Shown in pieces: positions 1-5,889 of a stretch of 9,943 nucleotides of DNA. A program made the position numbers and the translations under genes. The notes beneath the pieces are model-generated. The model searched no databases, was not told where the DNA came from, and worked only from the letters and a program-made list of their open reading frames with translations. Every line of letters begins with the position of its first letter. The stretch's first letter is position 1. This DNA comes from Gammaproteobacteria bacterium (GTDB lineage Bacteria; Pseudomonadota; Gammaproteobacteria; UBA6429): the NCBI GenBank assembly GCA_003232015.1, contig QIKU01000083.1, positions 1 through 9,943 on the forward strand, given 5' to 3'.

Positions 1-26
1 CGGCCGGAATCCTGTTTAAATTGCGA

Positions 27-32
27 TATAAT
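27..32 (+). promoter_or_regulatory. Candidate -10 element upstream of trhP
   Basis: A perfect TATAAT lies 54 bases before the trhP start codon in AT-rich sequence. No recognisable -35 hexamer sits 16-18 bases upstream, and there is no TG extension. It could be a weak or activator-dependent promoter or a chance match. The first 86 bases contain no other gene I can support. Confidence 0.25.
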
Positions 33-86
33 AATAAGAGCCAGGCAAACTCGCACCTTTAACTCCCAACATAAGATTTAAGCATA

Positions 87-1433
87 ATGAAACGTCCTGA
101 ATTACTCTTACCGGCCGGTACACTTAAAAATTTAACCTACGCTTTTGCTTATGGTGCCGATGCAGTCTACGCTGGCCAGCCACGCTACAGTTTACGGGTT
201 CGAAATAATGACTTTCAGTTAGAAAATCTGGCCAAAGGGATACAGCATGCGCGCGATTTAAAAAAGAAATTTTTTGTCGCCAGTAATTTAATGCCGCACA
301 ACAGCAAAATCAAAACTTATATGAAAGACATGGAGCCGGTTATTGCGCTGCAACCTGATGCGCTTATTATGGCCGACCCCGGTTTAATTATGATGGTGCG
401 CGAACGCTGGCCAGAAGTGCCTGTGCACTTATCGGTGCAGGCAAATACGGTCAACTATGCTGCAGTTAAGTTCTGGCAGTCACTGGGGTTAGAACGGATT
501 ATTTTATCGCGGGAACTGTCGCTGGGGGAAATTGAAGAAATTCGCCAGCAATGTCCAGATATAGAACTCGAAGTGTTTGTCCACGGTGCCCTATGCATCG
601 CCTATTCCGGACGTTGCCTGTTATCAGGTTATTTTAACCACCGGGATCCCAATCAGGGAACCTGTACCAATGCCTGCCGTTGGGAATACGATGTGCAACC
701 CGCAGAAGAAAATATTATGGGCGACGTACAAAAGATAGAATTCGACGCGATGGCGGCGATTAAAAACCCGCCCGACGCTTTCACAGAAAAAGAACCCCGC
801 CACCCCTTAGCCGACAAAGTCTATGTGATCGAAGAAAAGAATCGCCCCGGCGAATATATGCCGGTAATGGAAGATGAACACGGCACTTACATTATGAACT
901 CCAAAGACCTACGCGCCATTCAACACATCGAAACTCTCACCAAAATGGGCATTGACTCCTTTAAAATTGAAGGCCGGACTAAATCCCATTACTACGTTGC
1001 ACGTACTGCACAGCTTTATAGCCAGGCAATAGACGATGCCGTTGCCGGACGTGAATTTGATGCCCGACTTTATGGCAAACTCGAAAACTTATCCAATCGC
1101 GGTTACACCGAAGGCTTTTACCAGCGTCACCCGAACCAGGACTACCAGAATTACCTTACCGGTGTGTCTAAATCCGTACAGCAACAATTTGTTGGCGAAA
1201 TAACTGGCTATGATGAACAGAGCCAGATGGTGGAAGTGGACATTAAAAATAAACTCTGCGTGGGTGACAGTATTGAAGTGGTCGCACCCCACGGTAATGT
1301 TTCCATGATACTCGGTAAAATGGAAACGCTAGACGGTGAACCAATAGAAAAAGCACTGGGCAGTGGCTATCAGGTGCGTTTTGCGTTGCCAAAAGCAGAT
1401 TATCAGCGCGGCTTAATTGCCAAAAATCTGTAA
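87..1433 (+). CDS. trhP: tRNA 5-hydroxyuridine synthesis protein TrhP (U32 family, YegQ-type)
   Basis: This 448-residue protein matches E. coli TrhP (formerly YegQ, 453 residues) almost end to end. Examples are the N-terminal PELLLPAGTLKN and AYGADAVYAGQPRYSLRVRN blocks. TrhP proteins act in the cytoplasm and make 5-hydroxyuridine at wobble position 34 of tRNAs, the first step towards cmo5U/mcmo5U, using a prephenate-dependent route. The U32 signature is intact at residues 162-180 (E..VHGALC....GRCLLS). Four cysteines, C170, C177, C193 and C197, are placed as expected for the iron-sulfur cluster of this family. A C-terminal segment (about 365-448) corresponds to the U32 C-terminal beta-barrel. 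The older label 'U32 peptidase' is misleading, since no protease activity is established for this subgroup. The ATG at 87 gives the family-standard N-terminus; the ribosome site is weak (ATAAG/TTTAAG). The gene appears monocistronic, and the kinase downstream is unrelated. Confidence 0.95.
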   Translation: MKRPELLLPAGTLKNLTYAFAYGADAVYAGQPRYSLRVRNNDFQLENLAKGIQHARDLKKKFFVASNLMPHNSKIKTYMKDMEPVIALQPDALIMADPGLIMMVRERWPEVPVHLSVQANTVNYAAVKFWQSLGLERIILSRELSLGEIEEIRQQCPDIELEVFVHGALCIAYSGRCLLSGYFNHRDPNQGTCTNACRWEYDVQPAEENIMGDVQKIEFDAMAAIKNPPDAFTEKEPRHPLADKVYVIEEKNRPGEYMPVMEDEHGTYIMNSKDLRAIQHIETLTKMGIDSFKIEGRTKSHYYVARTAQLYSQAIDDAVAGREFDARLYGKLENLSNRGYTEGFYQRHPNQDYQNYLTGVSKSVQQQFVGEITGYDEQSQMVEVDIKNKLCVGDSIEVVAPHGNVSMILGKMETLDGEPIEKALGSGYQVRFALPKADYQRGLIAKNL

Positions 1434-1483
1434 GCTATACTCTAATAATAGCGCGAAATTTAAAATTCAATTTTTATCTCAAT

Positions 1484-1527
1484 CTGTCGCTATAGTGAGT
1501 GAACACCCCATTGTTAAATAGCGATAG
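1484..1527. promoter_or_regulatory. Inverted repeat overlapping a candidate -10, upstream of the FGGY kinase
   Basis: Two 10-base arms, CTGTCGCTAT (1484-1493) and ATAGCGATAG (1518-1527), are complementary except for one G:T pair and are separated by 24 bases. The arm centres are 34 bp apart, close to three helical turns. A -10-like TATAGT (1491-1496) begins in the left arm; no good -35 is seen. The right arm ends 5 bases before the AAGGA ribosome site of the kinase gene (1533-1537). It could be a pair of operator half-sites or an RNA stem in the leader. It is not a simple terminator, because no T-run follows the stem on either strand. The rest of the 118-base gap shows nothing else. Confidence 0.35.
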
Positions 1528-1551
1528 CAAAAAAGGATAACAAGTCACCCC

Positions 1552-3021
1552 ATGCCAACATCCGAAAAACGATTTTCCAATGACCTTTACCTGGCCATTG
1601 ATCAGGGCGGCCATGCCAGTCGCGCCATTGTCTTTAACAATAGCGGCGAAATTATTGCACAGGCACACAGGGATTTATCGATACAGCGCTTTGATGATAA
1701 TTTTGTTGAACATAACCCACAAGAGTTATTACTTTCCATAAACGAAGCTATCGAAGATGTCATTAAAAAACTGGGCGATAAAGCAAAAACTATCGCAGCA
1801 GCGGGTTTAGCCACGCAGCGCTCTAATGTTGTGTGCTGGAATAAAGACACAGGCGAAGCGTTATCCCCTGTTATCAGTTGGCAGGATGTACGAGAACACC
1901 AGTGGGTAAAGTCACTAAAACCACAGGCACAAACCATTCACAAAAAAACCGGCTTGTTCTTAAGCCCACACTATGGTGCCAGTAAGCTACGTTGGTGTTT
2001 GCAAAATATTGAAGCTGTAAAAAAAGCACAACAGAACAATGAGCTCGTCATGGGGCCAATGGCCAGTTTTATTCTGTATAATATTGCAGAAGAACAGCCG
2101 CTGGTTGCCGACCCAAGTAATGCCTCTCGCACCCAGCTTTGGGATTTAATAAAAAAAGACTGGCACCCTGAATTGCTGGCACTTTTTGAGATTGATGCTG
2201 AGCTGTTACCCCGCTGCGTACCTTCCAATCATGCTTTTGGTACATTAAAGATCTCGGGGTTGTCCATTCCTATTCAACTCTGCATGGGCGACCAGTCTGC
2301 GGCTATGTATGCGTACGGCACAGTCCAACCGGGTACCGCCTATGTTAATACGGGCACCGGTGCTTTTGTCTCACGCCCATCCGGTTATGCAATGTTATAT
2401 GGGCGGCGTTTACTAACCAGTGTTATTTACCAGGATAAAAGTCAAAGCCATTATGTTTTAGAAGGCACCATTAATGGTGCAGGCTCAGCGATTGATTTTG
2501 TGAGTAAAGAATTACAACTAGATAATGTCCTCGATAACCTGGGGAGCTGGTTACACGCCACCCGCAATGGGCATGACAGTGACTTTAAACAACTTTATTT
2601 AAATGGTATTTCTGGACTGGGCGCGCCATTCTGGGTTGCTGACTTCCAGAGCCGGTTTTTACATGAAAGTAATGACCAGGATAAAATTGTTGCCGTTGTT
2701 GAGAGTATTATTTTCCTTATTCGTGAAAATATAAATGAAATGCAAAAACTATCTTCACCACCAGAGCAAATCCAGATTACTGGCGGGCTCACCATTCAGG
2801 ATGAAATATGCCAGCGTTTAGCCGACTTAACCGAGCTAGCCGTTTATCGTCCGATGGAATGTGAAGCCACTGCCCGCGGACTGGCCTATAAGTTAGCTGG
2901 CGAGCCTAAAATATGGCCCGAAAAAGAAGTGGGGAAATGGTTTAAGCCCAAAACAAATGTGGGTCTACAGGCAAGGTATAAAGAATGGAACTCTGCATTG
3001 CTTAAGGCCTTGCGACACTAA
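1552..3021 (+). CDS. FGGY-family carbohydrate kinase, glycerol-kinase-like but with altered active site
   Basis: This 489-residue protein aligns along its length with glycerol kinase, the cytoplasmic enzyme that makes sn-glycerol-3-phosphate from glycerol and ATP. Shared features are the N-terminal DQG..ASR loop (17-24), R90, W110 in SWQ, the TGL..SP block (133-139), SNASRTQLWD (189-198), the catalytic aspartate pair D247-Q248 in MGDQSAA, NTGTGAF (266-272), and the late GG (411-412) and EATARGLAY (438-446) blocks. Differences from E. coli GlpK are marked. The phosphate loop reads DQGGHASR instead of DQGTTSSR. The glycerol-binding glutamate after the conserved arginine is S91. The glycerol-binding tyrosine position is H140. 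The Gly-rich loop with Arg that binds the inhibitor fructose-1,6-bisphosphate is missing (around 233-241). Glycerol is the leading substrate because genes for glycerophosphodiester cleavage and G3P oxidation follow convergently, but another polyol is possible. Start: ATG with AAGGA 14 bases upstream. GlpF is absent from the window. Confidence 0.8.
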   Translation: MPTSEKRFSNDLYLAIDQGGHASRAIVFNNSGEIIAQAHRDLSIQRFDDNFVEHNPQELLLSINEAIEDVIKKLGDKAKTIAAAGLATQRSNVVCWNKDTGEALSPVISWQDVREHQWVKSLKPQAQTIHKKTGLFLSPHYGASKLRWCLQNIEAVKKAQQNNELVMGPMASFILYNIAEEQPLVADPSNASRTQLWDLIKKDWHPELLALFEIDAELLPRCVPSNHAFGTLKISGLSIPIQLCMGDQSAAMYAYGTVQPGTAYVNTGTGAFVSRPSGYAMLYGRRLLTSVIYQDKSQSHYVLEGTINGAGSAIDFVSKELQLDNVLDNLGSWLHATRNGHDSDFKQLYLNGISGLGAPFWVADFQSRFLHESNDQDKIVAVVESIIFLIRENINEMQKLSSPPEQIQITGGLTIQDEICQRLADLTELAVYRPMECEATARGLAYKLAGEPKIWPEKEVGKWFKPKTNVGLQARYKEWNSALLKALRH

Positions 3022-3027
3022 GGTAAA

Positions 3028-4224
3028 CTAAACAAGATGTATATCCCGCGTTGATTTACCCGCAACCACTTTCTTATCAGGGAAACTATTTTCTATTTTT
3101 TTCATAACTTGCTCAGCTGTTGCCCGGTAACTAGTGAGCTTGCCGCCATAGAGCGTGAGCAAATTTTTTGCTGAACAATGCAGCACCGTGTCGCGTGGCC
3201 GGGAAAAAAGCGATGTTGCCTGCTTTGGCAGCACACGCACCCCGGCAAAAGTATCTATAACATTCACTTTTTGCTGCTGCATATAATAAGAATATATTTC
3301 TTTTAAATATTCAATCTCAGCTTCCGTTGCCACCACTTTTGCAGGATCACCGCTATAAATCTTTTCAGTTGTTCCAACCAGTGTTTTATTTTTCCACGGC
3401 ATAATAAAAACCGCACGCTTATCCTGTGGTGCTTCAACATAGACAACACCTTCCGGTGCAGGTGCATCAATCACAATATGTGTTCCCTGTACTAAATCAT
3501 ACTCCAATATATTAACGGCTGTGCCCGTCACTTTAGCTAGCACCTCGTTTACCCACGGCCCCGCCACGTTCACAATAAATTTTGCTTTTATCCGTTCAGC
3601 TTCTGGTTGTGTATTCTCTGTTTGAATAGCATAACAACCATCTTTAAAATCGAGCTGGGTTACCTTTACCGGGCAATATAAGGTTGCGCCCATTGATTGG
3701 GCCGAATGCATAACCGCCTGCGTTAACAAACGATCATCTGTTTGTGCATCATAATATTGATACACGGTTTTCAAATCTTTGCTCAGCAAGCCTTTAATCG
3801 GTAGCGTTTTATTTTTAGAAATGTTAATGCGTTTAAATCGTGTGTATTTTTTAAAACTACCGAGTATTCGGTATAAAAATAACCCAATACCAATTTGCCA
3901 TGCCTGTCGTGACGTTGTGCTATAGATTGGGATATAAAATGAAACCGGTTTAACTAAACCCGGCGCCAGTTTAATCAGCCGTTCCCGTTCCAGTAAAGAT
4001 TTCCTGACTAATCTAAACTGGCCGGATTCAAGGTAGCGTAAACCACCGTGTATTAACTTACTCGACTTACTCGATGTAGCAGAAGCAATGGCTGTTTGTT
4101 CAAAAACAGCCACCGAATAACCGGCAGCCGCGGCTGCCTGTGCCACACCAACGCCCTGAATGCCTCCACCAATAACAGCAACATCATAGTCCAGCCGTTT
4201 ATCGTCATTTAGGTCTTCTGCCAT
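3028..4224 (-). CDS. glpD: GlpD-like FAD-dependent glycerol-3-phosphate dehydrogenase, short form
   Basis: This 398-residue flavoprotein should oxidise sn-glycerol-3-phosphate to dihydroxyacetone phosphate, in GlpD homologues at the inner face of the membrane with electrons passed to quinone. The FAD-binding Rossmann motif GGGIQGVG is at 19-26, followed by acidic E42. The GlpD hallmark SSKLIHGGLRYLE lies at 54-66. Positions equivalent to substrate contacts in E. coli GlpD are kept: R63, H249 (GTHIV), R330 (AGVR) and K362 with R367 (GGKLTSYR). It ends about 100 residues earlier than E. coli GlpD (501), soon after the GGKLTSYR block, so it lacks the C-terminal helical domain (DAO_C). The stop codon is clean and no remnant follows, because the kinase stop is only 6 bases away on the other strand. 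The ATG overlaps the last 16 bases of the phosphodiesterase gene, pointing to translational coupling; AGGGA lies just upstream of it. Function as a G3P oxidase is likely, but electron acceptor and membrane binding are uncertain. Confidence 0.85.
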   Translation of the reverse strand: MAEDLNDDKRLDYDVAVIGGGIQGVGVAQAAAAAGYSVAVFEQTAIASATSSKSSKLIHGGLRYLESGQFRLVRKSLLERERLIKLAPGLVKPVSFYIPIYSTTSRQAWQIGIGLFLYRILGSFKKYTRFKRINISKNKTLPIKGLLSKDLKTVYQYYDAQTDDRLLTQAVMHSAQSMGATLYCPVKVTQLDFKDGCYAIQTENTQPEAERIKAKFIVNVAGPWVNEVLAKVTGTAVNILEYDLVQGTHIVIDAPAPEGVVYVEAPQDKRAVFIMPWKNKTLVGTTEKIYSGDPAKVVATEAEIEYLKEIYSYYMQQQKVNVIDTFAGVRVLPKQATSLFSRPRDTVLHCSAKNLLTLYGGKLTSYRATAEQVMKKIENSFPDKKVVAGKSTRDIHLV

Positions 4225-4979
4225 TTCCCTGCTAATTCCTGCATCATATTTTTAATATCAAAAGTTTCAATAAAATGAATACCTCGCTGCAATACTGAAA
4301 TTGCTTTATCTGGATCAATGCATTCATATGTTATGATCTTACTGTCTAAAAACTTTAACTCCCCTTGTTCAGGCAGGCTTGCGATATCACAAAAGAAATA
4401 TTCGGGGTTAATCCTTGCAAGGCTTTTATATTCTGTTGTTGTCGCCAGTTTCCAGTTATCCAGTACGGCACCAATGGGCGTTGATGTTTTATTGCGGCTC
4501 AACTCAAGAATATCAAACGAAAAAGAAATGAGTACGCACTGATTTATTATTGGCTGGAGACAGGTATTGACAATATCCAATACAATATCGGCAGCGAATT
4601 TATCAATACTTATACGCTTTAATTCTACAAATAAAGTCACATCAGGGTAAGATAAAAATAAAGCAACAATATCATCCAGGGTTGCAATTTTTTCTCCCCT
4701 GTATTTGTTTTTAAATCTGTCCGGTGAATAACTGGAAAACCCCCGCAATGTTTGCAATGAATAGTCATGTATTGAGCCTCGCTGATGACACAAACGCTGC
4801 AAATCCCGGTCATGAAAAACCACCGCCTGCTTATCGGCACTTATCTGAATATCAATTTCAATGTATTTTGCACCCGCATCTAACGCAGCCTGAACCGCAA
4901 GCAAGGTATTTTCAGGAAAGCATTGTGTATAGCCCCGATGCGCTACCAGATAATCTTCCGGTTTGTTACTTTTGTCCAT
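4209..4979 (-). CDS. Glycerophosphodiester phosphodiesterase, cytoplasmic (UgpQ-like)
   Basis: This GDPD-family hydrolase splits glycerophosphodiesters, the deacylated heads of phospholipids, into sn-glycerol-3-phosphate and an alcohol. From the ATG at 4979 it has 256 residues, close to E. coli UgpQ (247). The signature is complete: HRG at 14-16 with catalytic H14, PENT at 22-25 (metal ligand E23), E41 and D43 in the EIDIQ strand, the second catalytic histidine H56 in VFHDRD, and E119/K121 in VELKR. There is no signal peptide or membrane helix, so a cytoplasmic UgpQ-like role fits better than periplasmic GlpQ. The usual C-terminal 'I.T(D/N).P' strand is replaced by FIETFD, which is atypical. 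A TTG at 4991 could add four residues (MALF), but the AAGGG at 4993-4997 would then be only 1 base away, against 13 from the ATG, so I chose the ATG. It follows the DUF2835 gene by 19 bases and overlaps glpD by 16, forming a three-gene operon. Its product is the substrate of the next enzyme. Confidence 0.9.
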   Translation of the reverse strand: MDKSNKPEDYLVAHRGYTQCFPENTLLAVQAALDAGAKYIEIDIQISADKQAVVFHDRDLQRLCHQRGSIHDYSLQTLRGFSSYSPDRFKNKYRGEKIATLDDIVALFLSYPDVTLFVELKRISIDKFAADIVLDIVNTCLQPIINQCVLISFSFDILELSRNKTSTPIGAVLDNWKLATTTEYKSLARINPEYFFCDIASLPEQGELKFLDSKIITYECIDPDKAISVLQRGIHFIETFDIKNMMQELAGKWQKT

Positions 4980-4998
4980 GAATAATGCCAAGCCCTTA

Positions 4999-5238
4999 TT
5001 AATTTATTCGATTAATGGATTTAAGTTTTGTATCTTTATCCATAACCAGCTTAAATTCCCCCTGAACACCGGAAGCTGTTACAAAAGGCCGTAATATATT
5101 TGCAGGGAACTGAACAAGCCGCCCATCATGACTCGTTGCTATCACACTATTTATATTTTGAGCATAATAATTTTCAAATTCCGCTGCGGTAATGTTCAGG
5201 TGAATATAAAAAATGCTGCCCATATTGTATTGCACCAT
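4999..5238 (-). CDS. DUF2835 family protein, function unknown
   Basis: This 79-residue protein resembles the DUF2835 family, short soluble proteins that I know mainly from gammaproteobacteria. The recognisable features are an N-terminal beta-strand followed by 'ITAAEFENYYA', the central DGRLVQFPANILRPFVT block (residues 38-54) and a closing 'G..GEFKLVMD' strand. The family has no established function that I know of. There is no signal peptide, membrane helix or metal motif. It is the first gene of a minus-strand operon with the phosphodiesterase and GlpD, ending 19 bases before the phosphodiesterase ATG. The start is uncertain: the ATG at 5238 has no clear ribosome site, and an in-frame ATG at 5223 gives a more usual family N-terminus. 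A TATACT on the minus strand at 5250-5245 could be its -10, which would put the RNA start near 5238 and favour the inner ATG. Confidence 0.8.
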   Translation of the reverse strand: MVQYNMGSIFYIHLNITAAEFENYYAQNINSVIATSHDGRLVQFPANILRPFVTASGVQGEFKLVMDKDTKLKSINRIN

Positions 5239-5303
5239 AATTCAAGTATAGGATCTACCCATTAATCTACTATTGATTTTTTGATACCCGTACTATTTAT
5301 CAG

Positions 5304-5332
5304 TTCAGTTGTTTTAGAATTTTAGTTATACT
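5304..5332 (+). promoter_or_regulatory. Candidate promoter for the membrane RRM gene
   Basis: A -10-like TATACT (5327-5332) lies 17 bases after TTCAGT (5304-5309), a poor -35. The predicted RNA start near 5339 would give a leader of about 27 bases, with GGA (5354-5356) 9 bases before the ATG. The surrounding 127-base divergent gap (5239-5365) is AT-rich and otherwise shows no RNA gene or ORF of note. Confidence 0.35.
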
Positions 5333-5365
5333 TCTGTTTTTTGCTACTTGTTTGGAAATTATATT

Positions 5366-5824
5366 ATGAAATCATTAGTACCGTCTCTGCGCATTATTGG
5401 CGTATCACTTGCAATATCTATTATTATTGGCACTCCTGGCTACTTTATACTGGCCTCAATGAATACCAGCATTGAAAGTGCTGCTCGTTATCAAACCTAT
5501 ATTTTAATGGCTGGTGCCTTACTCGGCGCACTTACTATTCAAATTATTCATACATTCAAGAGCCGCCCAACTGAAGTTGTAAGTTTATTTATTGGCAATC
5601 TGCCTTTTCGTGCATCAAATCAGCAACTACGCCAGGTTTTCTCAAAATACGGCACAGTGCATAACCTTCGCCTGATGACTGATAAAGTCACCCGCAAACC
5701 ACGTGGTTTTGGCTTTGTTGAAATGGACAAGCGCTGTGCAAAAATTGCGGTTAAAAAACTCAATGGTTTTGAGTTTATGGGGCGCGAGTTAAAAGTGAAC
5801 TATGCCAATGAAAGCAAATACTAA
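5366..5824 (+). CDS. Membrane-anchored RRM-domain RNA-binding protein
   Basis: This 152-residue protein has two parts. Residues 8-30 and 44-62 are strongly hydrophobic and look like two membrane helices joined by a short loop (31-43). The basic stretch HTFKSR (62-67) after helix 2 and the basic residues K2 and R9 before helix 1 suggest a hairpin with both ends in the cytoplasm. Residues about 73-146 form a canonical RNA recognition motif: RNP2 is LFIGNL (74-79) and RNP1 is RGFGFVEM (113-120), with the RNA-stacking aromatics F75, F115 and F117 present. The final 'ELKVNYANE' is the normal last RRM strand. The expected role is single-stranded RNA binding at the inner membrane; no target can be read from the sequence. 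The start is the ATG at 5366, preceded by GGA at 9 bases, rather than a TTG at 5348. The gene is flanked by its own candidate promoter and a strong terminator, so it is probably transcribed alone. Confidence 0.9.
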   Translation: MKSLVPSLRIIGVSLAISIIIGTPGYFILASMNTSIESAARYQTYILMAGALLGALTIQIIHTFKSRPTEVVSLFIGNLPFRASNQQLRQVFSKYGTVHNLRLMTDKVTRKPRGFGFVEMDKRCAKIAVKKLNGFEFMGRELKVNYANESKY

Positions 5825-5845
5825 CAACTTTAGTTTATTAATAAT

Positions 5846-5872
5846 AAAAAAGGGCTTTTAAAGCCCTTTTTT
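5846..5872. terminator. Bidirectional intrinsic terminator between convergent genes
   Basis: A nearly perfect palindrome: six A, GGGCTT, a TTA loop, AAGCCC, six T. The stem GGGCTT (5852-5857) pairs with AAGCCC (5861-5866), extended by the A/T tracts. A U-run follows the stem whichever strand is transcribed. It sits 21 bases after the RRM gene stop and 17 bases after the FHA gene stop on the other strand, so it should end both transcripts. Confidence 0.93.
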
Positions 5873-5889
5873 CATCTGGCTGCGTATAG

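Noticed and set aside
111..118. CCGGCCGG palindrome, echoed by CGGCCGG at 1-7
   Set aside because: The second copy simply encodes the conserved Leu-Pro-Ala-Gly of TrhP; two GC-rich short palindromes do not make a repeat family.
1487..1500. Minus-strand ACTCACTATAGCGA, sharing 11 bases with the core of the phage T7 promoter
   Set aside because: Only the 3' part of the T7 consensus is present; the upstream TAATACG recognition bases are not, and no phage gene is nearby. It overlaps the inverted repeat and is best read as chance.
1602..1937. 111-residue open frame on the minus strand inside the kinase gene
   Set aside because: It lies wholly inside a well-supported gene and its translation has no recognisable domain; it is an antisense shadow.
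3022..3060. GGTAAA / TTTACC inverted repeat near the convergent kinase and glpD stops
   Set aside because: Only six paired bases around a 27-base loop, without a T-run; too weak to call a terminator.
4724..4981. 85-residue plus-strand open frame opposite the phosphodiesterase start
   Set aside because: It is antisense to the catalytic HRG/EID region of a clear GDPD gene; its composition looks like a frame shadow.
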